A stretch of 64,000 nucleotides of DNA from Chryseobacterium sp. MA9 (GTDB lineage Bacteria; Bacteroidota; Bacteroidia; Flavobacteriales; Weeksellaceae): positions 744,001-808,000 of the forward strand of contig NZ_CP075170.1 in assembly GCF_024399315.1 (NCBI RefSeq). The letters are read 5' to 3'. Both the position numbers and the translations under genes were made by a program. The notes below the pieces were generated by a model. It was not told the DNA's origin. It searched no databases and was given only the letters and a program-made list of their open reading frames with translations. How positions within the stretch are numbered: position 1 is the stretch's first letter; each line of letters starts with the position of its first letter. Below are positions 55,537 through 64,000 of this stretch, in pieces.

Positions 55537-55959
55537 TTGAATAAGCATTCATTTATTTCATTAAAATTATTTCTTAAAGATATTTTGGGAGATAAAACAA
55601 TCACTAAAAATGAAGAATATCACTGAAATCAGGTTAATTATTCATGAATCAAATGTTAAAATTATGTTAAAAATAGGATTTGGGTTAATAATTATCATGT
55701 AAATAGGCTTAACGTTAAAAATACGATAAGGTATCATTGATATTGTTTAAATTTTCACTAAAATATACCCTGAATTCATTTTCATAGGGAATCGTATGAT
55801 TTTTCGGTTTCGTTTTTTTGTAAATTGATTATCTTGTTTTTTATGATAAGGTATTGCAATTTTGTCTGTTTATAGGGTTTTATGAAAGGTTTAAAATGAA
55901 AAAATGAATGAACCGGACTCAAAAAATGTTTCGTATATAGATTCTTTCCATTACTTTAG
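55537..55959. other. araR-GH127/146 divergent intergenic region
   Basis: About 420 AT-rich bp. It contains TTATCAT at 55692, GATAAGGTATC at 55725-55735, TTATGATAAGG at 55841-55851, and an AAATGT half-site at 55645, but no ORF with protein-like composition. A 66-codon frame at 55904-56104 is rejected. No perfect TAnnTTTG for the GH127/146 gene was found. Confidence 0.45.
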
Positions 55960-55978
55960 AAATGTTGAATTAACATTT
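55960..55978. promoter_or_regulatory. Symmetric AAATGT-N7-ACATTT dyad, site 4, at the GH127/146 start
   Basis: AAATGT TGAATTA ACATTT is the fully symmetric form of the dyad seen at 10125, 45346 and 55518. It ends 4 bp before the GH127/146 ATG, so a bound protein would sit over the transcription or translation start region. Confidence 0.6.
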
Positions 55979-55982
55979 ATCT

Positions 55983-58358
55983 ATGACCCCAAAACTTTCA
56001 GTTCTTTTATTGTGTTTTGTTTCATTTACCTCAGCGCAGGTGAAGGAGAGAATTCACTATTTTCCTTTGGAAACTGTAAGGTTATCAGAGAGTGTTTTCA
56101 ATAAAGCCATGATGGCAGACCGGAAATATCTCATGGCGATGGAGCCGGACAGATTGCTGGCTCCCTATCTGAAAGAAGCTGGTTTAAGACCAAAATCCGA
56201 AAATTATCCCAACTGGGAAAATACAGGTCTGGACGGGCATATAGGAGGGCATTATATTTCAGCATTATCCCTGATGTATGCTTCTACAGGAGATATAACA
56301 ATAAAAGAGAGGGTTGATTACATGATCAGTGAATTGGAACTTTGCCAGAAAGAATCTCCGGACGGATACATTTCAGGAATTCCCGATGGAAAAAAGATCT
56401 GGAAAGAAATAAAACAAGGAAATATAAGAGCTTCAGGCTTTGGTTTGAATGACCGCTGGGTGCCTTTGTATAATATTCATAAACTGTACTCAGGATTACG
56501 CGATGCATATTGGTATGCCAAAAATGAAAAAGCAAAAGCAATGCTCATCAGACTCACAGATTGGATGATGAATGAAGTTTCAGACCTTTCTGATGAACAG
56601 ATACAGGATATGCTGCGCAGTGAACATGGAGGACTCAACGAAGTTTTTGCGGATGTTTATGATATCACTCATGACAAAAAATATCTGCAGCTGGCTCACC
56701 GCTTTTCCCATCAGGCTATCCTTACTCCTCTTTTAGCAGGAGAAGATAAACTTACAGGGCTTCATGCGAATACACAGATTCCAAAAGTAATCGGATACAA
56801 GCATATTGCCGATCTTGAAAATAACGAGTCCTGGAGTAATGCCGCTGACTTTTTCTGGCATAACGTTACCGGGAAAAGATCTTCAGTTATTGGAGGCAAC
56901 AGTGTCAGTGAACATTTTAACCCTGTCAATGATTTCAGCAGTATGATAAAAAGTATTGAAGGTCCGGAAACCTGCAATACCTATAATATGCTCAAACTTA
57001 CCAAAGAGCTTTATGCAACACTGCCTGAATCTTACTATATCGATTATTACGAAAAAGCTTTATACAATCATATCCTTTCCACAGAAAATCATGATCAGGG
57101 AGGTTTTGTGTACTTTACGCCAATGCGTCCCGGACACTACCGTGTTTATTCACAACCTCAGACCAGCTTCTGGTGCTGTGTAGGATCCGGAATGGAAAAT
57201 CATGCCAAATATGGAGAAATGATTTATGCCCGGTCAGATAAGGATTTATATGTGAACCTGTTTATCCCTTCCACATTGACATGGGAAAAGGAAAAAGTAG
57301 TGCTTCGTCAGGTCAATAACTTCCCGGAAGTTCCTGAAACAACATTGATCTTTGATGCTGCAGGAAAGTCAGAATTTGATTTAAAACTGAGATGTCCGGA
57401 CTGGACCACTCCTTCAGAAGTAAAAATTCTGATCAATGGAAAGCAGGAAAAAGTACAGCGTGGTTCAGATGGCTATTTTACGCTGACTAAAAAATGGAAG
57501 AAAGGAGATGTGGTGAAAATGATTTTACCCATGCATCTATCTGCAGAACAACTTCCTGACCATTCCAATTATTATGCATTTAAATACGGTCCTGTAGTGC
57601 TTGCCGCAAAATACGGTACCGAAAACCAACAGGGACTTCTTGCGGACGATAGCAGAGGCGGCCATATTGCTCATGGTCCGCAGATTCCTTTAAACGAAAT
57701 TCCAGTTATCCTTGGAAATTCTTCCGAGGTGGTCAGCCATGTTACACCTTTGAACAATAAACCGCTCAACTTTGCGGTTACAGGGCTTTATCCGTCGGAA
57801 AAATTTGGAAAAGGTTTAGATCTTGTGCCATTTTACAGTATTCATGCAGAAAGATATATTCTGTACTGGCCTCAGGCTGACAAAAACGAAATAGAGAATA
57901 CATTGAAGCAAAAGGCAAAAGAAGAAGCGGAAACCAGAAAGCTGGATATGATCACAGTAGATAAAATCCAATTGGGCGAACAGCAGCCGGAATCAGACCA
58001 TTTTATAGAAAGCAAAGACTCTGGCACAGGATATATGGAAGACCGTCATTTCCGCGATGCTAAAGGCTGGTTCAGTTACCAGATGAAAAATAACGGGAAA
58101 AATGCTTCATACCTTTACGTTCTGTATTTTGATGCGAATACCAACCGTACGCTGAATATTGAGATCAACGGTAAAAAAATCATGACTCAAAATCTGGAAG
58201 GAAAATCCGGAAGTTCACCACAATATCTGGCCGTTCCGATACCTGATTCAGAAAAGAATAAAGAAAATCTAACTGTAAAATTCCTGGCAGATGAAAAATT
58301 GATGACCGCTAAAATCATCGAAGTCCGTTTACTTAAAGGAAAATACGAAAAGCAATAA
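55983..58358 (+). CDS. GH127/GH146-type beta-L-arabinofuranosidase
   Basis: A 791-residue exported protein (signal peptide ending SFTSAQ). The (alpha/alpha)6 barrel begins NWENTGLDGHIGGHYISALS. Metal and catalytic residues are visible: Glu and Cys in GPETCNTYNML (about 328-330), and the Cys pair in FWCCVGSGMENHAKYGE (about 397-398), matching the zinc-cysteine site known for this group. C-terminal beta-domains follow. It would release beta-linked L-arabinofuranose from arabinoxylan or arabinan side chains. Divergent from araR, with a perfect dyad at its start. Confidence 0.92.
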   Translation: MTPKLSVLLLCFVSFTSAQVKERIHYFPLETVRLSESVFNKAMMADRKYLMAMEPDRLLAPYLKEAGLRPKSENYPNWENTGLDGHIGGHYISALSLMYASTGDITIKERVDYMISELELCQKESPDGYISGIPDGKKIWKEIKQGNIRASGFGLNDRWVPLYNIHKLYSGLRDAYWYAKNEKAKAMLIRLTDWMMNEVSDLSDEQIQDMLRSEHGGLNEVFADVYDITHDKKYLQLAHRFSHQAILTPLLAGEDKLTGLHANTQIPKVIGYKHIADLENNESWSNAADFFWHNVTGKRSSVIGGNSVSEHFNPVNDFSSMIKSIEGPETCNTYNMLKLTKELYATLPESYYIDYYEKALYNHILSTENHDQGGFVYFTPMRPGHYRVYSQPQTSFWCCVGSGMENHAKYGEMIYARSDKDLYVNLFIPSTLTWEKEKVVLRQVNNFPEVPETTLIFDAAGKSEFDLKLRCPDWTTPSEVKILINGKQEKVQRGSDGYFTLTKKWKKGDVVKMILPMHLSAEQLPDHSNYYAFKYGPVVLAAKYGTENQQGLLADDSRGGHIAHGPQIPLNEIPVILGNSSEVVSHVTPLNNKPLNFAVTGLYPSEKFGKGLDLVPFYSIHAERYILYWPQADKNEIENTLKQKAKEEAETRKLDMITVDKIQLGEQQPESDHFIESKDSGTGYMEDRHFRDAKGWFSYQMKNNGKNASYLYVLYFDANTNRTLNIEINGKKIMTQNLEGKSGSSPQYLAVPIPDSEKNKENLTVKFLADEKLMTAKIIEVRLLKGKYEKQ

Positions 58359-58391
58359 AAGCTGAACTAAAAATAAAAACAGATTTTTTCC

Positions 58392-60296
58392 ATGAAAAAC
58401 AGAACCCTATACTTATTATTTTTTCTTGCAGCCATTTGCAGTTTTGATGCAAAAGTAAGGCTGCCTGCTTTGGTTTCAGACGGAATGATCCTTCAGAGAA
58501 ACCAGGATCTGAAAATCTGGGGATATGCAGATGCAGGAGAAAAAATTAGGGTTAAGTTTATCGGTAAAACCTATAATGCTACAGCTGATCAGAATGGCAA
58601 TTGGTCTCTAACGCTTCCAAAACTTAAAGCCAGCGGCCCGTATACCATGTCAATTAATGAGATCACCCTTAAAGATATTCTTATTGGTGATGTGTGGGTG
58701 GCTTCAGGACAATCCAATATGGAACTTCCGATGCGCAGGCTGACACCTCTGTATGAAAATGAAATTAAAAATGCCAATAATCAGAATATAAGATTCTTCA
58801 CGGTTCCGCAGAAATACAATTTTAAAGCTCCGCAAAATGATCTTGACGGCGGGAAATGGGAAAGTACAAATCCTCAGACGATACTTGATTTTTCTGGGGT
58901 TGCTTATTTCTTTGCCAAAGAACTGAATGAAAAAAATAAAGTGCCTGTAGGAATCATTAATACCAGTTTGGGAGGCTCTCCGGTTCAGGCTTGGATGGAT
59001 GAAAAATCACTGAAAAAATACCCGGAATACCTGGCTGAAGCAGAAAAATGGAAAAATGATGACCTGATAAAATCTACAGAATCCCAGGAACAGTCACTAA
59101 GTAAAGCATGGTATGCAGAGCTGGATCAGAGCGACATTGGTTTCAATCAGCACTGGGAAAAGGATAACACCAATGATTCCGGATGGAAAACCATGATGGT
59201 GCCGGGCTCATGGGAAGATCAGGAAGGTCCGTTTGACGGTTCGGTGTGGTTCCGTAAAGAAATTATCCTGCCTAAAGGAGCAGACCAGAAAACAGCATTT
59301 TTAAATCTGGGAAGAATAAAAGATGCTGATATTACTTATATTAATGGAATTAAAGTAGGAAATGTAACCTATGAATATCCGCCACGCTGGTATGACATTC
59401 CCAAAGGTGTTTTAAAAGAAGGAAAGAACGTCATTACGGTAAGAGTCATCAATGGCAGCGGAAAAGGACAGTTTATTGCTGATAAACCATATTACTTAGA
59501 AATTGACGGACAAAAAATAGACCTTAAAGGCGAGTGGAAATATAAGATAGGAGCAAAAATGGAAAAAATGGCTCCCGGACAAACATTTATCCGCTGGAAA
59601 CCGGTAGGACTTTATAATGCTATGATTAACCCGCTGATCAATTATAAAATCAAAGGATTTATCTGGTATCAGGGGGAAAGCAATACAGGAAAGCCAAAAG
59701 AATACGGAGATTTGTTATCAACAATGATTTCACTTTGGCGTTCAAAATGGAACAAGAATGACCTGCCGTTCTTCATTGTACAGCTGGCTAATTTTATGGA
59801 GAAAAAAGATGAACCTCTGGATAGTGGTTGGGCAGAACTGAGAGAGCAGCAGAGACAGGTTTCTCTCAATATTCCTTACACAGGACTTGCAGTAGCTATT
59901 GACGTGGGAGAATGGAACGATATTCATCCGCTCAATAAAAAAGCAGTGGGTGACAGGCTGGCTTTACAGGCCTTGAAAATCGGAGAAGGCAAAAAAATCA
60001 TAGCTGACGGACCCGTTTATCAGTCAATGAAAACAGAAGGTAATACCATTATTTTATCCTTTAAACCTGGTACAGATGATCTGGTACAGGGAAGCCTTAA
60101 AGGTTTTGCCATACAGCAGAAAGACGGCCGTTATCAATGGGCAAAAGCAGTAGCAAAAGGTAATAAAGTCATTGTCTGGAATGATCAGATCACCAATCCT
60201 GTCAATGTACATTATGATTGGGCAGACAACCCAGACGGCAATCTTAAAAATACAAGCGGGCTGCCTGCTTCACCTTTTACAACAGAAAAAAATTAA
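58392..60296 (+). CDS. Sialate-O-acetylesterase-like SGNH esterase (probable xylan acetylesterase)
   Basis: A 634-residue exported protein. The catalytic SGNH domain is split by a beta-galactosidase-type jelly roll (about 255-370, DQEGPFDGSVWFRKEIILPK). Ser is in WVASGQSNMELPM (about 107), the FIWYQGESN block is near 425, and Asp/His are in DVGEWNDIHPLN (about 505-510). Proteins of this plan deacetylate sugars; in xylan loci the substrate is probably acetylated xylo-oligosaccharide. It lies 33 bp after the GH127/146 gene. Confidence 0.88.
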   Translation: MKNRTLYLLFFLAAICSFDAKVRLPALVSDGMILQRNQDLKIWGYADAGEKIRVKFIGKTYNATADQNGNWSLTLPKLKASGPYTMSINEITLKDILIGDVWVASGQSNMELPMRRLTPLYENEIKNANNQNIRFFTVPQKYNFKAPQNDLDGGKWESTNPQTILDFSGVAYFFAKELNEKNKVPVGIINTSLGGSPVQAWMDEKSLKKYPEYLAEAEKWKNDDLIKSTESQEQSLSKAWYAELDQSDIGFNQHWEKDNTNDSGWKTMMVPGSWEDQEGPFDGSVWFRKEIILPKGADQKTAFLNLGRIKDADITYINGIKVGNVTYEYPPRWYDIPKGVLKEGKNVITVRVINGSGKGQFIADKPYYLEIDGQKIDLKGEWKYKIGAKMEKMAPGQTFIRWKPVGLYNAMINPLINYKIKGFIWYQGESNTGKPKEYGDLLSTMISLWRSKWNKNDLPFFIVQLANFMEKKDEPLDSGWAELREQQRQVSLNIPYTGLAVAIDVGEWNDIHPLNKKAVGDRLALQALKIGEGKKIIADGPVYQSMKTEGNTIILSFKPGTDDLVQGSLKGFAIQQKDGRYQWAKAVAKGNKVIVWNDQITNPVNVHYDWADNPDGNLKNTSGLPASPFTTEKN

Positions 60297-60324
60297 TTTA
60301 ACATAGAAAACCTTATCAAAATCA

Positions 60325-61770
60325 ATGGATAATCAGCCACAAAAAATATCGGTAGTAGAAAAAGTAGGGTATAGCCTGGGAGATCTGGCGGCCAACCTTG
60401 TTTTTCAAACCTTAGTTACCTACCTGACCTATTTTTATACAGATATTTACGGACTAAAACCAGAGGATGCCTCTGTCATCACCCTTACCGTAGGTTTAAT
60501 TGCCGGATTTGGCTTTAACCCGCTTATCGGAGCCCTGGCAGACCGTACAAGCTCGCGATGGGGGAAATTCCGCCCATGGATTTTATTTACCGCTGTGCCG
60601 CTTGGTATTGCTGCACTGTTAGCCTTCAGTACCCCTCATTTTTCTTATCAGGGCAAAATGATCTATGCTGCGGTCACCTATTCATTATTATTGTTGTTAT
60701 ATGCTTCCAATAACTTACCCTATGCAGCTTTGAGCGGGGTTATTACGGGAGATATGAGTGAACGTAACAGTATTTCTTCGTATCGTTTTGTAGCTGTGAT
60801 GTTTGCACAGTTCTTTGTACAGGTTTTTATGCTGCCTATTATTTTATATGTAGGCCATGGAGACAAAGCACAGGGAATTGAAACCGTGATGACATGGCTG
60901 GCTGTAATCGGATCTGTAATGCTGTTGATCACCTTTTTTACGACCAGAGAAAGAATCATTCCTAAGCCGGAGCAGAAATCAAGCTTGAAAGAAGATCTAA
61001 AAGATTTATTCCAAAACAGGCCATGGATTATTATGCTTACCGTGACAGCATTTATATTTATCACCCTGGCAATGAAGGGAGGATCTTATGTATATTATTT
61101 TAATAATTATGTGGATGAAAATGCTCTGAAGAGTTTTATTTCACCCATTACAGCATTTTTTAATTCTGCAGGGATGAATTTCTTCGGAGAAGATCCAAAG
61201 TCTGCAGGATTCGGATTGTTTAATGCAGGAGGAATTGTGATGATGATTGTAGGCATTACCTTCTCTAAAAAACTTGCAGACAGATTTGGAAAACGTGATA
61301 CTTTTATTGCCTCATTATTCATCTCTACACTTTTTATTCTGTTTTTTATCTTCTATCCTCCGAAAGCAGTGGGAATTATGTTCTTGTCACAGATTTTACA
61401 CGGATTCTTTTACGGAATCAGTACTCCGCTTTTGTGGGCTATGATTGCCGATGTCGCCGACTATTCGGAATGGAAGAATAACCGCAGGGCAACAGCTATT
61501 ATTTTCTCGGCTATGATGGTAGGACTTAAGGTGGGTCTCAGCATCGGAAGCTCTCTGGTAGCTTTGATCATTGGAAAATATGGATACATTTCAGTACATG
61601 GAAATGAGCAGGTTATTCAGCCTGAAACAGTGGCAGCAGGAGCGAAGATGCTCGTGAGCATATTTCCGTCCATTCCGTTTTTCATTGCCTGCGGACTGCT
61701 TTTATTGTATAAAATCAACAAAAAAATGGAAGTTCAGATTGAAAAAGATCTGGCTGAAAGAAGAAAATAA
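60325..61770 (+). CDS. GPH-family glycoside/pentoside:cation symporter
   Basis: A 481-residue 12-segment transporter of the MelB-like GPH family. The typical start is KVGYSLGDLAANLVFQTLVT with YFYTDIYGL. The cation-site helix and loop read NPLIGALADRTSSRWGKFRPW, and the C-terminal half has LLWAMIADVADYSEWKNNRRAT. It would import xylosides or short xylo-oligosaccharides across the inner membrane. The signal-peptide-less GH43 that follows GH10 could hydrolyse them inside. CCTTATCA precedes its start (60310). Confidence 0.9.
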   Translation: MDNQPQKISVVEKVGYSLGDLAANLVFQTLVTYLTYFYTDIYGLKPEDASVITLTVGLIAGFGFNPLIGALADRTSSRWGKFRPWILFTAVPLGIAALLAFSTPHFSYQGKMIYAAVTYSLLLLLYASNNLPYAALSGVITGDMSERNSISSYRFVAVMFAQFFVQVFMLPIILYVGHGDKAQGIETVMTWLAVIGSVMLLITFFTTRERIIPKPEQKSSLKEDLKDLFQNRPWIIMLTVTAFIFITLAMKGGSYVYYFNNYVDENALKSFISPITAFFNSAGMNFFGEDPKSAGFGLFNAGGIVMMIVGITFSKKLADRFGKRDTFIASLFISTLFILFFIFYPPKAVGIMFLSQILHGFFYGISTPLLWAMIADVADYSEWKNNRRATAIIFSAMMVGLKVGLSIGSSLVALIIGKYGYISVHGNEQVIQPETVAAGAKMLVSIFPSIPFFIACGLLLLYKINKKMEVQIEKDLAERRK

Positions 61771-61780
61771 AACTAACAAT

Positions 61781-62890
61781 ATGAAACGTATTTTAATTGG
61801 TTTGGCAGCAATTACCGCTTCAGGTCTGTCGGCACAGAAATCTGACGGTACTTTAAAAAAAGCATTTCAGGATAAATTCTACATTGGAACTGCGATGAGT
61901 CTTCCTCAGATTGACGGTACAGATCAGAAAGCAGTAGCCATCATCAGAAAACAGTTTAGCTCTATTGTTGCCGAAAATTGCATGAAATCTATGTTCTTGC
62001 AGCCTCAGGAAGGAAAGTTCTTCTTTGATGATGCCGATAAATTTGTTGATTTCGGGATGAAAAATAATATGTTCATCATCGGACATACGTTAATCTGGCA
62101 TTCCCAGCTTCCAAAATGGTTTTTTACAGACAGCAACGGAAAGGATGTTTCTCCGGAAGTATTGAAACAACGAATGAAAAATCATATTACAACAGTAGTT
62201 TCCCGTTACAAAGGAAAAGTAAAAGGATGGGATGTGGTCAATGAAGCGATTCTTGAAGACGGAACCTATAGAAAAAGTAAATTTTACGAAATTCTGGGTG
62301 AAAATTTTATTCCTTTGGCATTTCAGTATGCACAGGAGGCCGATCCCAATGCAGAATTATATTACAACGATTATAATGAATGGTATCCTGAAAAGGTAAA
62401 AACAGTCATTGCAATGGTTGAAAAACTTAAATCAAGAGGAATCCGTATTGATGGAGTAGGAATGCAGGCTCATGTCGGCATGGATACACCTTCCATGGAT
62501 GAATATGAAAAAGCAATCTTGGCTTATTCCAATGCAGGAGTTAAGGTCAATATTACAGAACTGGAAATTAGTGCGCTGCCTTCTCCTTGGGGAAGTTCTG
62601 CCAATGTTTCAGATACTGTTGCCTATCAGAAAGAAATGAACCCTTACACAAAAGGTCTTCCCAATGATGTAGAAATGAAATGGGAAAAACGTTACCTTGA
62701 CTTCTTTGGTCTGTTCTTGAAACACAAAGATAAAATAAGAAGAGTAACCTTATGGGGAGTTACCGACAAGCAGTCCTGGAAAAATGATTTTCCTGTGAAA
62801 GGCAGGACAGATTATCCGTTACTTTTTGACAGAAAAGACAAGGAAAAACCTGTGGTAGAAAAAATAATAAAACTTGCAGAGAAAAATTAA
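61781..62890 (+). CDS. GH10 endo-beta-1,4-xylanase
   Basis: A 369-residue exported enzyme. The frame opens at 61685 inside the upstream gene, but the signal peptide (MKRILIGLAAITASGLSAQ) fixes the start at 61781. GH10 hallmarks: NCMKSMFLQPQEGKFFFDDAD, GHTLIWHSQLPKWF, acid/base Glu in GWDVVNEAIL (about 154), YYNDYNEW, and nucleophile Glu in VNITELEIS (about 259), then VTLWGVTDKQSW. It lacks a carbohydrate-binding module and a T9SS tail, so it probably works in the periplasm on imported xylan fragments. Confidence 0.96.
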   Translation: MKRILIGLAAITASGLSAQKSDGTLKKAFQDKFYIGTAMSLPQIDGTDQKAVAIIRKQFSSIVAENCMKSMFLQPQEGKFFFDDADKFVDFGMKNNMFIIGHTLIWHSQLPKWFFTDSNGKDVSPEVLKQRMKNHITTVVSRYKGKVKGWDVVNEAILEDGTYRKSKFYEILGENFIPLAFQYAQEADPNAELYYNDYNEWYPEKVKTVIAMVEKLKSRGIRIDGVGMQAHVGMDTPSMDEYEKAILAYSNAGVKVNITELEISALPSPWGSSANVSDTVAYQKEMNPYTKGLPNDVEMKWEKRYLDFFGLFLKHKDKIRRVTLWGVTDKQSWKNDFPVKGRTDYPLLFDRKDKEKPVVEKIIKLAEKN

Positions 62891-62911
62891 AAACAACAGA
62901 ATTTTTACTTA

Positions 62912-63886
62912 ATGAAAAAATCAAAATATTTATTCCCGGAAGATTATATGGCAGACCCTTCCGTTCACGTTTTTGAAGATAAAATCTATATCTATCCTTC
63001 TCATGACCGCGAAAGCGGAATTGAAGAAAATGATAACGGGGATCATTTCGATATGAATGATTACCATGTTTTCTCAATGGATGATGTAGACAGCGGAGAA
63101 ATTAAAGATCATGGCGTAGTACTTTCGGTAAAAGATATTCCATGGGCGGGAAGACAGCTTTGGGATTGCGATGTAGCCTTTAAAGACGGAAAGTATTATA
63201 TGTACTTTCCCCTGAAAGATCAGAATGATATTTTCAGAATCGGTGTTGCAGTAAGTGACAAACCTTACGGGCCTTTCATTCCTGAAAAACATCCGATGAT
63301 GGGAAGCTACAGTATTGATCCCTGCGTTTTTGAAGATAACGGGAAATATTATATGTATTTTGGAGGAATATGGGGTGGGCAATTGCAGCGCTACAGAGAT
63401 AATAAGGCACTTGAATCTGCAATAATTCCTGAAAATGACGAGCCTGCAATCCATTCAAAGGTGGCTTTGCTAAGCGATGATATGCTTCAATTTGCTGAAG
63501 CTCCTAAAGACGTTGTCATCATCGATGAAAATGGAAAACCACTGCTTCATGGTGATAAGCACCGCTTTTTTGAAGCGTCATGGATGCATCAGTACAACGG
63601 CAAATATTATTTTTCTTATTCTACAGGTGACACTCACCTGATTTGCTATGCAACCGGGGATAATCCTTACGGTCCGTTTACTTTTCAGGGTGAAATTCTT
63701 ACTCCGGTGGTAGGATGGACTACCCATCACAGTATTGTGGAATTCAAAGGGAAATGGTACCTGTTTTTCCATGATTCTATTCCAAGTGGCGGTAAAACAT
63801 GGCTGAGAAGTATGAAAGTAATTGAACTGGAATACGATCATGAAGGTAAAATCAAAACAATTGAAGGTCTTGAAGACCAGCAATAG
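62912..63886 (+). CDS. GH43 glycosidase, cytoplasmic
   Basis: A 324-residue single-domain GH43 without signal peptide. Catalytic Asp 15 is in DYMADPSVHVFEDKIYIY, the second Asp is in YSIDPCVFEDNGKYYMYF (about 137), and the acid Glu is in HRFFEASWMHQYNGKYYF (about 221). Small intracellular GH43 proteins like this are typically exo-beta-xylosidases. Its place 21 bp after GH10 and behind a GPH carrier supports hydrolysis of imported xylo-oligosaccharides in the cytosol. Confidence 0.92.
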   Translation: MKKSKYLFPEDYMADPSVHVFEDKIYIYPSHDRESGIEENDNGDHFDMNDYHVFSMDDVDSGEIKDHGVVLSVKDIPWAGRQLWDCDVAFKDGKYYMYFPLKDQNDIFRIGVAVSDKPYGPFIPEKHPMMGSYSIDPCVFEDNGKYYMYFGGIWGGQLQRYRDNKALESAIIPENDEPAIHSKVALLSDDMLQFAEAPKDVVIIDENGKPLLHGDKHRFFEASWMHQYNGKYYFSYSTGDTHLICYATGDNPYGPFTFQGEILTPVVGWTTHHSIVEFKGKWYLFFHDSIPSGGKTWLRSMKVIELEYDHEGKIKTIEGLEDQQ

Positions 63887-63913
63887 AAATTCTTAATTAT
63901 TTAAAATTTTTCA

Positions 63914-64000
63914 ATGCAATATCTGAGACTCTATATCCTTTTTTTTCTGATGATTCCGCTACTGATTTTCGCAGAGGACGGAAGTCAGCTATGGCTTAGG
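63914..64000 (+). CDS. GH67 alpha-glucuronidase, 5' part (runs off the right edge)
   Basis: Only 29 codons are in the window: a signal peptide (MQYLRLYILFFLMIPLLIFA) then EDGSQLWLR. That wording straight after the signal sequence is the usual N-terminus of GH67 alpha-glucuronidases, which remove (methyl)glucuronic acid from the non-reducing end of xylo-oligosaccharides. The call rests on this short match and on the locus. Confidence 0.7.
   Translation, partial: MQYLRLYILFFLMIPLLIFAEDGSQLWLR

Noticed and set aside
55904-56104. 66-codon ORF overlapping the GH127/146 start
   Set aside because: Its second half is the GH127/146 signal-peptide region read in another frame, and it spans the candidate operator; no independent support.

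Overview
The window reads as a chromosomal segment of a low-GC flavobacterium (Bacteroidota), most likely Chryseobacterium or a close relative. The evidence is a SusC/SusD pair, a T9SS type-A C-terminal sorting tail, promoters with the Bacteroidota -7 element TAnnTTTG, a tRNA gene without encoded CCA, and near-absence of Shine-Dalgarno sequences. The genus is inferred from general protein character, not from a search.

Region 1 (1-8114) is ordinary flank: the 5' part of an alpha/beta hydrolase and a PhzF-type isomerase (minus strand), tRNA-Ala(GGC) with a textbook promoter and a terminator, an AraC-type regulator (minus), and a three-gene TolC/HlyD/MFS multidrug efflux operon that may begin with an overlapping small ORF. 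Region 2 (8290-9784) is an aspartate kinase gene. It is preceded by a promoter-like element, an 18-codon lysine-rich ORF and an intrinsic terminator only 27 nt before the start codon, which together look like a transcription attenuator. A 645-bp intergenic stretch follows with a terminator, a decayed gene fragment and candidate operators.

Region 3 (10430 to the right edge) is one very large xylan utilisation locus, running off the window in a GH67 gene. It begins with a Nudix-like regulator (XylR-type), xylulokinase and xylose isomerase, then the SusC/SusD glycan importer. The hexuronate branch follows: mannonate dehydratase, an SDR fructuronate reductase candidate, glucuronate isomerase, KDG kinase, KDPG aldolase and a hexuronate MFS carrier. 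After that come periplasmic or surface enzymes for decorated xylan: two GH43, a CE1 esterase, a third GH43, GH97, an SGNH esterase, GH115 alpha-glucuronidase, a T9SS-exported GH30 xylanase, GH3 beta-xylosidase and GH51 arabinofuranosidase. The arabinose branch is araB-araD-araA, a lipoprotein mutarotase and an SSS symporter. A GH5-CBM13 gene of visibly different base composition sits in the opposite orientation. It is followed by a second Nudix-like regulator (AraR-type, minus), a divergent GH127/GH146 beta-L-arabinofuranosidase, an SGNH-type acetylesterase, a GPH-family glycoside transporter, GH10 xylanase, a GH43 without signal peptide, and the start of GH67.

Taken together, the locus encodes depolymerisation at the surface, import by SusCD, debranching in the periplasm, three kinds of inner-membrane sugar carrier, and separate routes for xylose, arabinose and (methyl)glucuronic acid. 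Control appears to rest on two paralogous Nudix-like regulators. A dyad, AAGTGT-N7-ACATTT or its symmetric form, occurs before araB, before the AraR-type gene, directly before the GH127/146 start codon and far upstream of xylR. It is the best operator candidate in the window. No CRISPR array, rRNA, prophage or intact insertion sequence was seen.
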